Shown here: piece after piece, positions 31,262 through 40,588 of the stretch | Position numbering within the stretch: position 1 is the stretch's first letter | Layout: every line of letters begins with the position of its first letter | Assembly (NCBI GenBank): GCA_036346255.1 | Contig: JAYEVH010000499.1 | Coordinates: 1-64,000 of the forward strand | Length of the DNA: 64,000 bases | DNA from: Ampelocalamus luodianensis | Taxonomy: Eukaryota > Streptophyta > Magnoliopsida > Poales > Poaceae | Reading direction: 5' to 3' | Translations under genes and position numbers: made by a program | Notes under the pieces: model-generated | Seen by the model: only the letters and a program-made list of their open reading frames with translations | Told to the model about the DNA's origin: nothing | Database searches by the model: none

Positions 31262-34200
31262 TGTGGGACCTCGGAGTTATCTCCGTAAGACCAAGACTAA
31301 TCGAGGTCTTAGGGACATAACTCTAGATCTCCAAAGAATGGATTCCAACTTAACTCCATCTAAATGAGAGGTTTAACCCAAACTGGAGCCCCGACGATCA
31401 TGCGCGCCACTCCTCTGCGAGCACTACATGATTGTCGGTTCTCCAATAAGTCAAGCGCTACACTAAGTGAGTTAAATAGGAATCCATGAACATCGAGTAT
31501 GACTTATATTGGCTCCCAAGATCAGCGACCAACATAACCATACTCTTATTCAACGTTGATTACATCCATACAACAACCATACATGAATAGTTCAAAAGAC
31601 ATACAACATAGTTCCAAGTTTACAACTAATACAAGTGGCCGACCGGCCAAATTTAAAGGGAAGTGTTAAGTAGCAGCGGAAATAAGTGAATAAACCAAAA
31701 GACCAGCAGTGGTATGCCACACAACCCATCGGCAACCAACTGGGAGCTAAAGACAACACACTACTCATCGGTGTCGCCTAAATCGACACCGACGAGCTCG
31801 TCGGTCTAATTATCTTCCCCACCTGTAAAAGCCAGCAAACATCTGGCTGAGTACAAAGAGTACTCGCAAGTCTTACACAAATAAAAATAGTTATGCATAA
31901 GGTCATTCAAAGGAAGGCTCATATTGGCTTAATTTTGCGAAAACGACGCAATACTGAACAACCTACACATACTAGTTTTTCACGTGCCATTTCAAAATCA
32001 GATTTGAAGTAGAAGTAAAGCATGTGAATAAGTAATCAATTCCATAATAAATGAATCATACCAAAAACAAAGTGGCGGTCCACTTTGATACAACAACAAG
32101 CATGAACATCCCATTCATGACGATACCAAGTTATAACCACAATTTTAATTCCAAGTCTAACAATAGTAACTCCCGAACTCAAGCGGTTGTCCATAACCGT
32201 GGACACGGCTATTCGAATAGATTTATACCCTGCAGGGGTGTACTACTTTACCCACACGACTTGATTAGCCCGTAAGCCTCCAGATGCCTCCGAATATAGC
32301 ATACTTCCTATGGTATGCGGTAAGATGTAAATCAAGATACGGTCGTTTTTAGCAAGAAGATCTCATTGAGCTAAGTCCCTCAACCCATGGCTCCTAGGAA
32401 ACACAAGACGTTAACGCCTCCATCCTAGCACCTAGGAAACACAAGACGTTAACGCCCCCATCCTATCGGCCCAAAAGGAACACGGGATTTCACGGTCCCA
32501 TGCCCTTAAAATTTCACCACCGTGGGACTCAACACAACAAAACCTTCCCCCTACTTAACCATACGGCTCCCAACCCGCGTGTGATAGCACGAATGTACTT
32601 GAATCAACGACGTTACCAAAGTTCGGTCCTTAATTGTCCAGACAAGTCCACCACTTACCCAAATCTCGTGCACGAAGGCACCATCACTAGCCATCACTTT
32701 TCCAGACCAAAAGCTTATTTAAAATGACAAAATTTAACTCACAAAATAGATACAAAGATCTGAAACAAAAGTTTATAATGAAAGTTGTGTTTATCCCATA
32801 ATTGTCGGGTTATTCCCGACAATCAAACTACCGGTTCTAGACTTGCATGGCTAAGCAAACCGGACAATATAAATTCATATATCCTATCTTAAGCAATTCA
32901 ACACTGGAATAATTCATGGATAGCCACAATGACATGATAATAGGAGGTGTCTAACTATTCATCACAAAAATAGCGACATAAACAACATAACATGCAAGCA
33001 ATTATCATTGCATCTATCCTAACAAAACTGGGATCAAATATGATGCAAAAAGAAAGTTCAAATGATTCTTGCCTTGCTGGTAGATTAATTGCTCACTCTC
33101 GGTGGCGTAGGAATCAATATCAATAGGCTCGGAATCTAGATAAATACAATACCGAATAAACATCGAGAAATACCACAAAATTCAAAATGCTAAAAAATGT
33201 ATGATTTTTCTACAGTAGCTAAGTCATGATTTTAAATGATTTTTGGTGAAGGAATCATTTCATTTTGATTTAGTACATGAAAATTATGGCGGTTTGAATT
33301 TCATATTCCAATATGCCTTTATTCATGTAATTTAATTATGAGGTGAAAATTTGTAGGGCAGTGGTGAGTACATGGATTATATGGGTAATTAGGCAATATT
33401 ATTACAAGTTCAAAATAGTTGAGTTTGCTTCAAATGGAATTTTCATGAGTTAGTTATTGATTTCTAAAGTTATCAGCATTAATAATGTAAAAATAATGCC
33501 CTTAAGAATCATTTCCCTCAAACTATAGTTTCTGTGATAGAGGTAAGTTTGAAACCATTTTTATAATTAATTACATTTGAAATAGAAATTATCAAAACTG
33601 ATTTTACTATTTTTGGAGTTCCCAAGAATTACTTATAAATTTTTGAAGTTATCCGCCTTTTTCTATTGTAAAAATAATAGTGTTAAAGGCTTATTTCCAA
33701 AATAATGCTCTCTGCTACAGAGACATGTTGGAAACCAATTTTAATATAAATTTTATTAAAAATAAAAATTATCAGAAGTGGTTTCACTTAGTTTGGAGTT
33801 AAAATGAATTAGTTATATATTTTCAAAGTTATACATATTTTTCAGCTTACAAATAAATAGATTTCGAATTTCATAAAGTATTTATTCCTTTTCTCACCGA
33901 GCGCTAGCCTAGCCATAGTCACTGACGTGCGGGACCGGGGTCAAGATTTTGACCCAGTCATCATTGACTTGGTCTCGGCCGCACTATACAGAAAGCGTAA
34001 TTCTTATAATACGTCTTCTACTTTTCGAACGTGCAAACTCATTCTAAGCATACCAAGAATACGCTTTTCCTTAATCAAAACATACTTCACAATCTACGTT
34101 TCCACTTACAACCATAAGGCCCACATGTCATACTCTGCAAGCCCTTATTTAACCCAACCGTTTTCTAATTGTGACCCCACATGTAAGCGATAGATTAAAT

Positions 34201-35996
34201 CTTAACCTCAGTACTTAGCCACGTCATTAACTCTAATCGCGCTCTGACATTTTGCCGAACGAAACCGACAACAGCGGCGTCGGCCGTGCTTGCCTGGCGG
34301 CTTGCCGGCGATTTCGTCCACGAGGGCGCCGACCAAAGCTCAGAACGGAGCCGCAATAGTCTTGCGCACCTTACGGTGGTGGCGGCGACGACTGAAGTGG
34401 CCTGAAACGGCGGCTAGCAGGAGATGGGCGGAGCTAAAGCTTCGGCCAACAGTGGGGATACGAAAGTGAACTCCGCAAAGCCCAAATAAACTGGTGCCTT
34501 AGCATCACAGAGGTCCAAGGAAACTACCTGAGGTGAAAGAAAGACCGGAGAAGCACCGAAGCTCGTCGGCGACGTGCGACCGAGATACGGCAAGGAGAGG
34601 CCCACGGTGTCACGGCAACCTGAGCAAAGAAACCAACAGTGGGTGGTCGGAATAGGTCACTAAGGCACATAAGATGCTAACAAAGGCAGGGATCGAGAAA
34701 TGGCTCACCCGGCCGGAGATGGAGACAAAAGGGGCAAAGTCAGTCGGAGAACGAACAACTTCAAAATCCGACAATCCTGTTAATTCAATGGTGCAGAAAG
34801 ATGAGGGGTTTTACTCCTTATAACCAAGTACATGAAGTGACGCGCCAGGAAAAAGGAAGGAACTCACCGAGGTGAAAAATGGCAGAGCAAGTCCTTCGGT
34901 GCACGCTTTGGGCCCGCCGAGAGCGTCGATGGGGTAAGGGAGCTACAAAGGAATTCAAACGCTCGCATAAGCTAAAATGGAAACGACATGGATCAGAAAG
35001 ATGAGGGGAACCACGCGGAGGAAGCTCACCTATGAAGAGAGCAAGAACAAGCCTCTCTTTCCTCAGACCCGAGAGGAAAGATGGGGAAGAAGGAGGCGTT
35101 CGGGGGCGACTTAAGCTTGACCGATGGACGGAACAGAAGCGGCGTCAGTTGGGAAGGCTCGGGGACTGGTTGAGAGGGGCGGTGCGGCAACGCCGCTTGG
35201 CAAAGCAGAGCGAGCTCCCCGGCGCGTGGCGCTCGAGCTCTGCTCGCGCCTGCCCGAGGTTAGAGACGATCCTGACGTGTGGGCCCGAGTTGGCAGCGGC
35301 ACAAGGTGGCGCGGCTCGGTGAAACACGGGGATTAAATCGGGACCGTTGGATGGCGAACGGACGGAGGAGATTTAAAGCATTGTTTTGAACCGCCCCAAC
35401 AGTGGCGAGATCTGAATCGTCGATCTCAGATCCGACGGTCGCATGCGTCGGTGCATTTAGGGGGTCGGGCTGAGCTGTTTTGCCGAGTCGGACTCGAGCC
35501 TGATGAATAGTAACGGTCGGTTAGGGTTTAGGATTTGACTGGTTTTTAAATTTGTTCTTCCTACTTTGACCAGGGCTTAAAAATTAGAAATAAACTTCCT
35601 AAAATCATGAAATAATTTGTGGAGGTTCCTGGGATAACCTAATGTCCATAAAAATTATTGAACCCTACTGTTCATGATATATTTTGTGATATATAAATTC
35701 AAACTTAGGCTAGGTACTTTAAGGATGTTTGAATTTTCTTAGGGTTCAAACCAGTCCCAAAAATTTGGGAAAAATTATATTAATTCATGATAATTACTAT
35801 AGTATTTGAATAAATTATTTCCAGACGATCTTTAGTAGCATTTATTTTGGTTTTTAGTTTGGAGGTTAATTTGAAGTGTATGTTTCAATTGTATTTTGAG
35901 ATTTTCCAAGTGCAATATTGAAATAAAAAGTTTCAAAACATGATGCATGCTAATGAGATGCATAATAAACTTCTTTATTACTTCGGGGATGTGGCA
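31262..35996 (-). repeat. 5' LTR of element F (4735 bp, uninterrupted)
   Basis: TGTGGGACCTCGG...GGGGATGTGGCA on the plus strand. It is the intact counterpart of 11772-15078 plus 23813-25193 and shows the empty insertion site of element N. It carries the palindrome 31788-31805 and stem-loop 31849-31865. No genes. Confidence 0.93.
31849..31865 (-). other. LTR stem-loop motif (element F, right LTR)
   Basis: GAGTAC-AAAGA-GTACTC, identical to the left LTR copy. Confidence 0.75.
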
Positions 35997-36001
35997 CCGC
36001 A
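35997..36001. repeat. Right TSD CCGCA of element F
   Basis: Identical to 11767-11771. Confidence 0.9.
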
Positions 36002-36325
36002 CGTGAATGCTCTTGGCTTCGGCGGATGATTTACCACATCCAGCAGTCATGTGGATTGAATACCGCATAAACCCTCACTATTATCTATGAAGATAATGCA
36101 GCTTGTGTTGCACAAGTGCAGATGGGTTATGTGAAGAGTCCATTCACAAAGTATATGAACCCCAAGTTCTTCTATGCTCATGAAATGCAAAAGATGGACG
36201 AAATTAAAGTATTGCATACTAAGTCGTGTGAAAATCTTACAGATTTATTCACTAAGTCACTTCTAGCATCTAGCTTTGAAAGGTGCATACGTGGAATTGA
36301 AATGATGAGACTTAGAGAAGTGTAG
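36002..36325 (+). pseudogene. Copia-2 pol, RNase H C-terminus after the F insertion
   Basis: Resumes exactly where 11771 stopped: the left part ends in IIALYEAA and the right part continues with the ECSWL block typical of Copia RNase H. A frameshift and a TAA follow near 36070. The end is then open: IIYEDNAACVAQVQ, SPFTKYMNPKFFYAHEMQK and NLTDLFTKSLLASSFERCIRGIEMMRL, ending in TAG at 36323-36325. This is the standard C-terminus of plant Copia polyproteins. Confidence 0.88.
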
Positions 36326-36603
36326 AATTCAGGGGGAGAACCTTCACAAACTCATTACTAAAGCTTGATCACGAAGATCGAGTACCTAAAGAGTAAATCC
36401 TGGAGATTAAATAAAATTGGGTGGATTGTACTCTTTTTCCCTTGACGAGTTTTTTCGAAGTTTCTCGGTTAAGGTTTTTAATGAGGCAATTCGTGCAGCA
36501 TAGCAGAACATGATTCATATACTCTTTCTCCAAATTTTTCCCACTGGGTCTTTATGGAGTTTTGACGAGGCATAGACATGAAGGATGAGAGCCCAAGGGA
36601 GAG
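36326..36603 (+). other. Copia-2 3' untranslated internal region and PPT
   Basis: Non-coding stretch between the pol stop and the LTR. It ends in purine-rich sequence (GCCCAAGGGAGAG just before the LTR), the likely PPT. Confidence 0.65.
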
Positions 36604-36850
36604 TGTTAAGAAACCGGGCCCAACCAAGAGTCTTGGCCCATGTGGGCACCTCATCCACCCGTAGCCTATATATAGGAGGGGGGACCCCCGACCATTGTAC
36701 ACGTTAATGGAAAGAGTAATAAAGAAAAACCTGCAGTCCCCTCATATCTCTGTGTTCATCTCTATTGTGTTCTTGCATCGTTATTACTATTTTGAATTTG
36801 TCTACAAGGCAATCACTCGGATTGGACTCGCCAGCGATGGTTCCTCAACA
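36604..36850 (+). repeat. 3' LTR of Copia-2 (about 247 bp)
   Basis: Starts TGTTAAGAAACCGGG after the purine tract, has a TATATATAGGAG promoter-like box near 36668, and ends GATGGTTCCTCAACA. Short LTRs are usual for several Copia lineages. The 5' LTR is not in the window, so the right end is inferred from the CA terminus. Confidence 0.7.
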
Positions 36851-36902
36851 ATAAGCACCGATCCAAGCTTCACATCGGACGTCCTTGACTTACCATTGAA
36901 GG

Positions 36903-37154
36903 TGTAACACCCTAGTCTAAATTTCGCTCAATGCTCAGCTCACCCATAGGGCAGATCCGCATATGCATAGCATCTTACCTATATTTTCATCATCGCTTCA
37001 TGTAAAATGGTTAATCTAGAGGTGTTATGTTTGGATTAACTAGGTATTATATGTCACTACAACTTACTTTAGACATGTAATATGAAACTAATCCCACTAT
37101 TATAACTTCACATGAGCCACATGGACCGCATTATAAACAGACCGAGGTATTACA
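36903..37154 (-). repeat. Short LTR-like insertion with TGTAACACCC...GTATTACA ends
   Basis: The termini match those of the element N LTRs (TGTAACACCCTAG and TATTACA), but the body is only 252 bp. Flanks GAAGG (36898-36902) and TAAGG (37155-37159) agree at 4 of 5 bases, as a decayed TSD. Probably an internally deleted solo LTR; the assignment is tentative. Confidence 0.5.
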
Positions 37155-38236
37155 TAAGGGATCTACGATGGATGTAATCATGGACCAGCGCACATCAAAA
37201 TGTTGAAGCTCCCTTAAGTACTTTGTACTCTATCCCTTGAAGTAAACCTCAATGCCCTAGCCATCTCCTCAAACATGCCGCGATTGTAGTACCTTCGTTT
37301 TGAGTGGTATCGTGCAGAGCATGCTCCATTGAGATTCCACCGCCTTCTCTGCTGCCTTGTTAATTATGATATCCACTGCGACCACCTCATCTTACTCCTC
37401 AATACAAAGATCTTGGTACTTCTCGTTGGCCACTATTAACATCTCTCACAATCTTTCGCCGCGCTCGCTAGCTAGCACAACAAGAAATCCAATCATAACT
37501 TAGGTTGATGTTGTAAGTTTTGTTGAAATCCACTGTGACTTCATGTGGGCAGTTCCCCTCGCGTAAACTCCTTATATCACCCAAAATTGTGAGCTTCCCG
37601 AGATCGAAACGAGGAATATATCGATCAGGACTCCCTCTCAAATCGGACTTTTGATCCTAACAAAGATCTTATGGAATCAAAGTCGGAACGGATGTACGCT
37701 GGAATGGGATCCTTTGCATTAGCGGTCTCAATGCAGAGAAGCTACATTGCACATGAATTAAGAGCGACCTCAACCGTCCGATCGAAAAGTGAAGAATGAG
37801 ATCGATCAATACAGTTTTGCCACATTGTTTTCTGCTACAGTAAAATCAGGACAGTATTCCTCAATTCTTTGCTGCAAAGATAACTCTGATTACATCGAGC
37901 CTTTGTTTGCATACCGCGAAACACCGGACCGCATGATGTCCTATGTATTTACTGTAGAGGATCCGGATCCATTTATGCTTTCATGAAGCCTAGGCATCGC
38001 CCGGTTGCTATGCCTACAAGGTTTTATGTAGCATAACACAACAGGTTGTGTTGTTTTTTTTTTCTCTGATGAACCAGGTATTTGCTGGTTAAGCCAAAGT
38101 ATTTCTTAGGTTTGGTTTGTTAAACTCTACAACACCTGATAACGAGCAATTTATAGTTTTTTCAAATGCCAAAATCAAAACAACATGGATGCAAGATTCG
38201 CTAAAATAACAGATATGACAACTTCGGGTGTCTATT
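37155..38236. other. Unassigned intergenic region upstream of the host gene
   Basis: No convincing gene or element termini. A 65-codon plus-strand frame at 37789-37986 shows no recognisable domain. The stretch 37200-37480 looks like decayed coding sequence on the minus strand but cannot be assigned. Confidence 0.4.
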
Positions 38237-38426
38237 GATGCGATTGGTTGGGTGACCACCCCATTTACTGCATCTAACCCTGCCCTCCGCTCGATTTCCT
38301 CGTTCCAACTGAGATGGAATCTTGCATCTGTTGGGCCTGGCCCCAACCTAAGGTTTGGCAGCCAAACACAGGGACACTGCACGCCGCGGGCTTGACTAGG
38401 GGGCTGGGCATCCAACCAATCACATC
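38237..38426. mobile_element. MITE-like element 1 (190 bp)
   Basis: Terminal inverted repeats of 18 bp: GATGCGATTGGTTGGGTG on the left and the reverse complement of GATGTGATTGGTTGGATG on the right (16/18). There is no coding capacity. A clear TSD is not seen, so the superfamily is open. Confidence 0.65.
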
Positions 38427-38458
38427 CTATAACTTCGGTTGCAACTTCCAAAAGGCTA

Positions 38459-38802
38459 GGGCCTCTTTGTAACGAAGGAAAAAAAAAGAGACACAAATAG
38501 GAAAAATATAGGAATTGAATGACATATCCAGTTGAATCCTATAATGCGGGAATTGTTCAATTGTATCATTTGCATGCTTCACAATAATAGAGTACATGAT
38601 TTTGGCAAGAGATAGACAAATGAAAAATTCCATGAAATTAGACCTTATGTTAGATTTCCTCCAACATTCTTATAGATTGAATTATTCCATAGGAATTTTT
38701 TAGGAGCTCGTTCCTTTGATCAAAGGGACTCGTAGGAAATTTTTCCATAGAATTTCAATTGTACGGAATTCTTCCATTTGTCCTTTGTTGCAAAGAGACC
38801 CC
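38459..38802. mobile_element. MITE-like element 2 (344 bp) next to the gene's 5' end
   Basis: TIRs: GGGCCTCTTTGTAACGAAGG on the left and, on the opposite strand at the right end, GGGGTCTCTTTGCAACAAAG. The AT-rich interior has no coding capacity. It ends 135 bp before the ATG at 38938, so it lies in the 5' UTR or core promoter region. A TSD is not obvious. It resembles the common grass MITEs whose ends read like CCTTTGTTTCAAAGG. Confidence 0.7.
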
Positions 38803-38937
38803 AGAAGCAGTGGCAGCCGAAAACAATCGAACATTCCAGCGGCAACCCACGGCTCCTCCCAGTCCCAGCTTATCTATCCCCTCTTCCGTTTCTGTTCCGC
38901 ACACGCCGCCTCCCCTTCCCCACCTCCGCTCCACTCC

Positions 38938-39882
38938 ATGGACTCGCCGCCCCTCTCGCTCCCGCCGGAGAAGTCGCCGGCCGTCCTCCCCTGGCCGGAC
39001 CTCCTCGCCGGCGCGGCCGCCGCCACCCGCCGCCTCGTTGCCGCCCACTCCCGCCACTTCCTCGCCCTCTCATCCCTCCTCCTCCTCCCGCTCTCCTCCT
39101 CCTCCTCTCCCTCCCGCGCCCTTCCTCCCCGCCTCCTCCCCGCCGCCCTTTCCATCTCCCTCCAATCCCCGCAAGATTCGCAGCACAACCCCCTGCGCGC
39201 CCCCCTCCCGCTCATCGCCCTCGCCGCTGCGCTTCTTTACCTCGCCGCCTTCGCTGCCGCCGCAGCCAGCGCGCACGCCGGCTTCTTCGGCCGCCCCGTA
39301 AAGCTCCTCGCCTCCCTCCTCTCCGTGCCCGCATCCCTCCGCCGCCTTGTCCTCACCGCCCTCCCAGCCTCCCCCATTCTCCTTATCCCCCTCCTCCCAC
39401 TTCCCGCCGAACTCAGCACAGCTCTCGCTGTTCTTAGCGTCCTCCTCTTAGTCCCATTTTGGTCCCTCGCCGGCGCCGTTGCCGTCGTGGAGTCTACCTC
39501 TGGGCTCTCCCCGCTCCGCCAGAGCTGCCGGCTGCTCTCTGGTGCGCGCCTCGCGGCACTCTCCGTGTTCTTGGTCTTCGCCGCCGGCATCGGGATGACG
39601 CTCTGGGGGTTCGGTGGCGTTTCCGCGGAGACGTATGATGCTGGCGCCGGGTGGGCGGGGATGGCGCCCGTTGTGGTGAAGGCGGTGGTCGGTACGGCGG
39701 TCCTGGCGGTGCTGATACTGTATGGAATGGTGACCAATGTAGTTTTATATATGCACTGCCGTGCGCTACATGGGGAACTCACCGGGGAGATCTACAATGA
39801 ATTTGCGGGTTCTTATGTCTTCCTGCCATTCGACGAGGGCAAGGATCGGCATGTCGTGTCGGTGGTCACAGTGTGGCCATGA
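38938..39882 (+). CDS. Uncharacterised grass multi-pass membrane protein (314 aa)
   Basis: The only convincing host gene: an intact, very GC-rich single exon, typical of grass genes. The in-frame ATG at 38938 (CCATGG context, MDSPPLSLPPEK) is preferred to the in-frame ATG at 38716, which lies inside a MITE and would add MITE-derived residues. Hydrophobic, likely membrane segments are at residues ~91-114, 135-155, 161-185, 205-225 and 245-272, with a weaker one at ~41-57. The C-terminus EIYNEFAGSYVFLPFDEGKD plus HVVSVVTVWP resembles the end of a plant-specific family of unknown transmembrane proteins (several Arabidopsis members annotated only as transmembrane protein). No catalytic motif is visible and no function is assigned. 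A solo LTR lies 706 bp downstream. Confidence 0.88.
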   Translation: MDSPPLSLPPEKSPAVLPWPDLLAGAAAATRRLVAAHSRHFLALSSLLLLPLSSSSSPSRALPPRLLPAALSISLQSPQDSQHNPLRAPLPLIALAAALLYLAAFAAAAASAHAGFFGRPVKLLASLLSVPASLRRLVLTALPASPILLIPLLPLPAELSTALAVLSVLLLVPFWSLAGAVAVVESTSGLSPLRQSCRLLSGARLAALSVFLVFAAGIGMTLWGFGGVSAETYDAGAGWAGMAPVVVKAVVGTAVLAVLILYGMVTNVVLYMHCRALHGELTGEIYNEFAGSYVFLPFDEGKDRHVVSVVTVWP

Positions 39883-40588
39883 TTGGCTAACGGTGAGTTT
39901 GTTCATTCCAAGAGCAGTTTTGACCACATCCTGTATGGCTGTGTGCATCACTGTTGTTGTGTGCATTAGGGTGTGTTTAGTTGTGCAGATGTTAAGATCA
40001 TGTACTGTAATATTAGCTTCAGACAGCTGTGCTTTTGCTTGTGTACTGGGAATAGAGAAGGATTTGTTATATGTACGCTATTATCTCAATGTGAGTTGAA
40101 TTGTAAACTAGTAATTGTGCGGATTGACCGTGGAACGACAGACAGGTAGATTAGATAGAACATTAGTGATATAAATCGAAAGAGTTAGAGTTGCAATTGC
40201 TTGAAATAATCTTTAGGATGCATTTGTCTTTGTTTAGCTGGTAGAGTGATAACATAGGAGGAGGAATGCCATCCTTAAAGGTGTTTGAAATGCATTTATT
40301 AAATTGAAACTGCCCTGTTCCTATTGTGCATTGCTGGAAAAAAATGTTCTTCATAGTTTCAGAGCTGCCAAAAGGACCTCTTTTCTATAAAATTTACCAT
40401 GCATATGAAGAATTGTTGCTAAGATTTCATATTCTGATTCTGTCGCATTATCCAGTCATTCATATGTAATGCAAATGTAACCTACAAAACGACTTGGGCA
40501 GCGACAACTTATGTTTATACCTATGTTTATTTACAGAGTGCCTACTGCCTTATTCTTTATTGCAAACTTTCTTCACCTAGAGGCATGG
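39883..40588 (+). other. 3' untranslated and flanking region of the membrane-protein gene
   Basis: T-rich sequence with TGTACTGTAATATTAG and TTGTTATATGTACG segments compatible with plant polyadenylation regions; no single AATAAA-type signal stands out. No further gene. It ends at CATGG, the TSD of solo LTR B. Confidence 0.5.
40584..40588. repeat. Left TSD CATGG of solo LTR B
   Basis: CATGG recurs at 43650-43654, flanking a TG...CA unit. Confidence 0.9.

Larger units (their letters stand above)
11772..35996 (-). mobile_element. Element F: complete Tekay/Del-type Gypsy chromovirus with a nested insertion
   Basis: A minus-strand element with perfect TSDs CCGCA, inserted in the RNase H gene of Copia-2. 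The right LTR (31262-35996, 4735 bp) is the 5' LTR. The left, 3' LTR (11772-15078 plus 23813-25193, about 4688 bp) is split by element N. PBS and PPT are in place. Reading leftwards, the internal region (25194-31261, 6068 bp) has an extra ORF, gag, zinc knuckle, protease, RT/RNase H and integrase with chromodomain. The chromodomain and integrase sequence place it with Tekay/Del chromoviruses. Integrase and the extra ORF are open; gag to RNase H is badly broken, so it is not autonomous. Confidence 0.92.

Noticed and set aside
38759..39437. Long proline/serine/arginine-rich frames overlapping the membrane-protein gene on both strands
   Set aside because: Shadows of a GC-rich exon; low-complexity composition, no domains, and the 38938 frame alone gives a sensible membrane protein.
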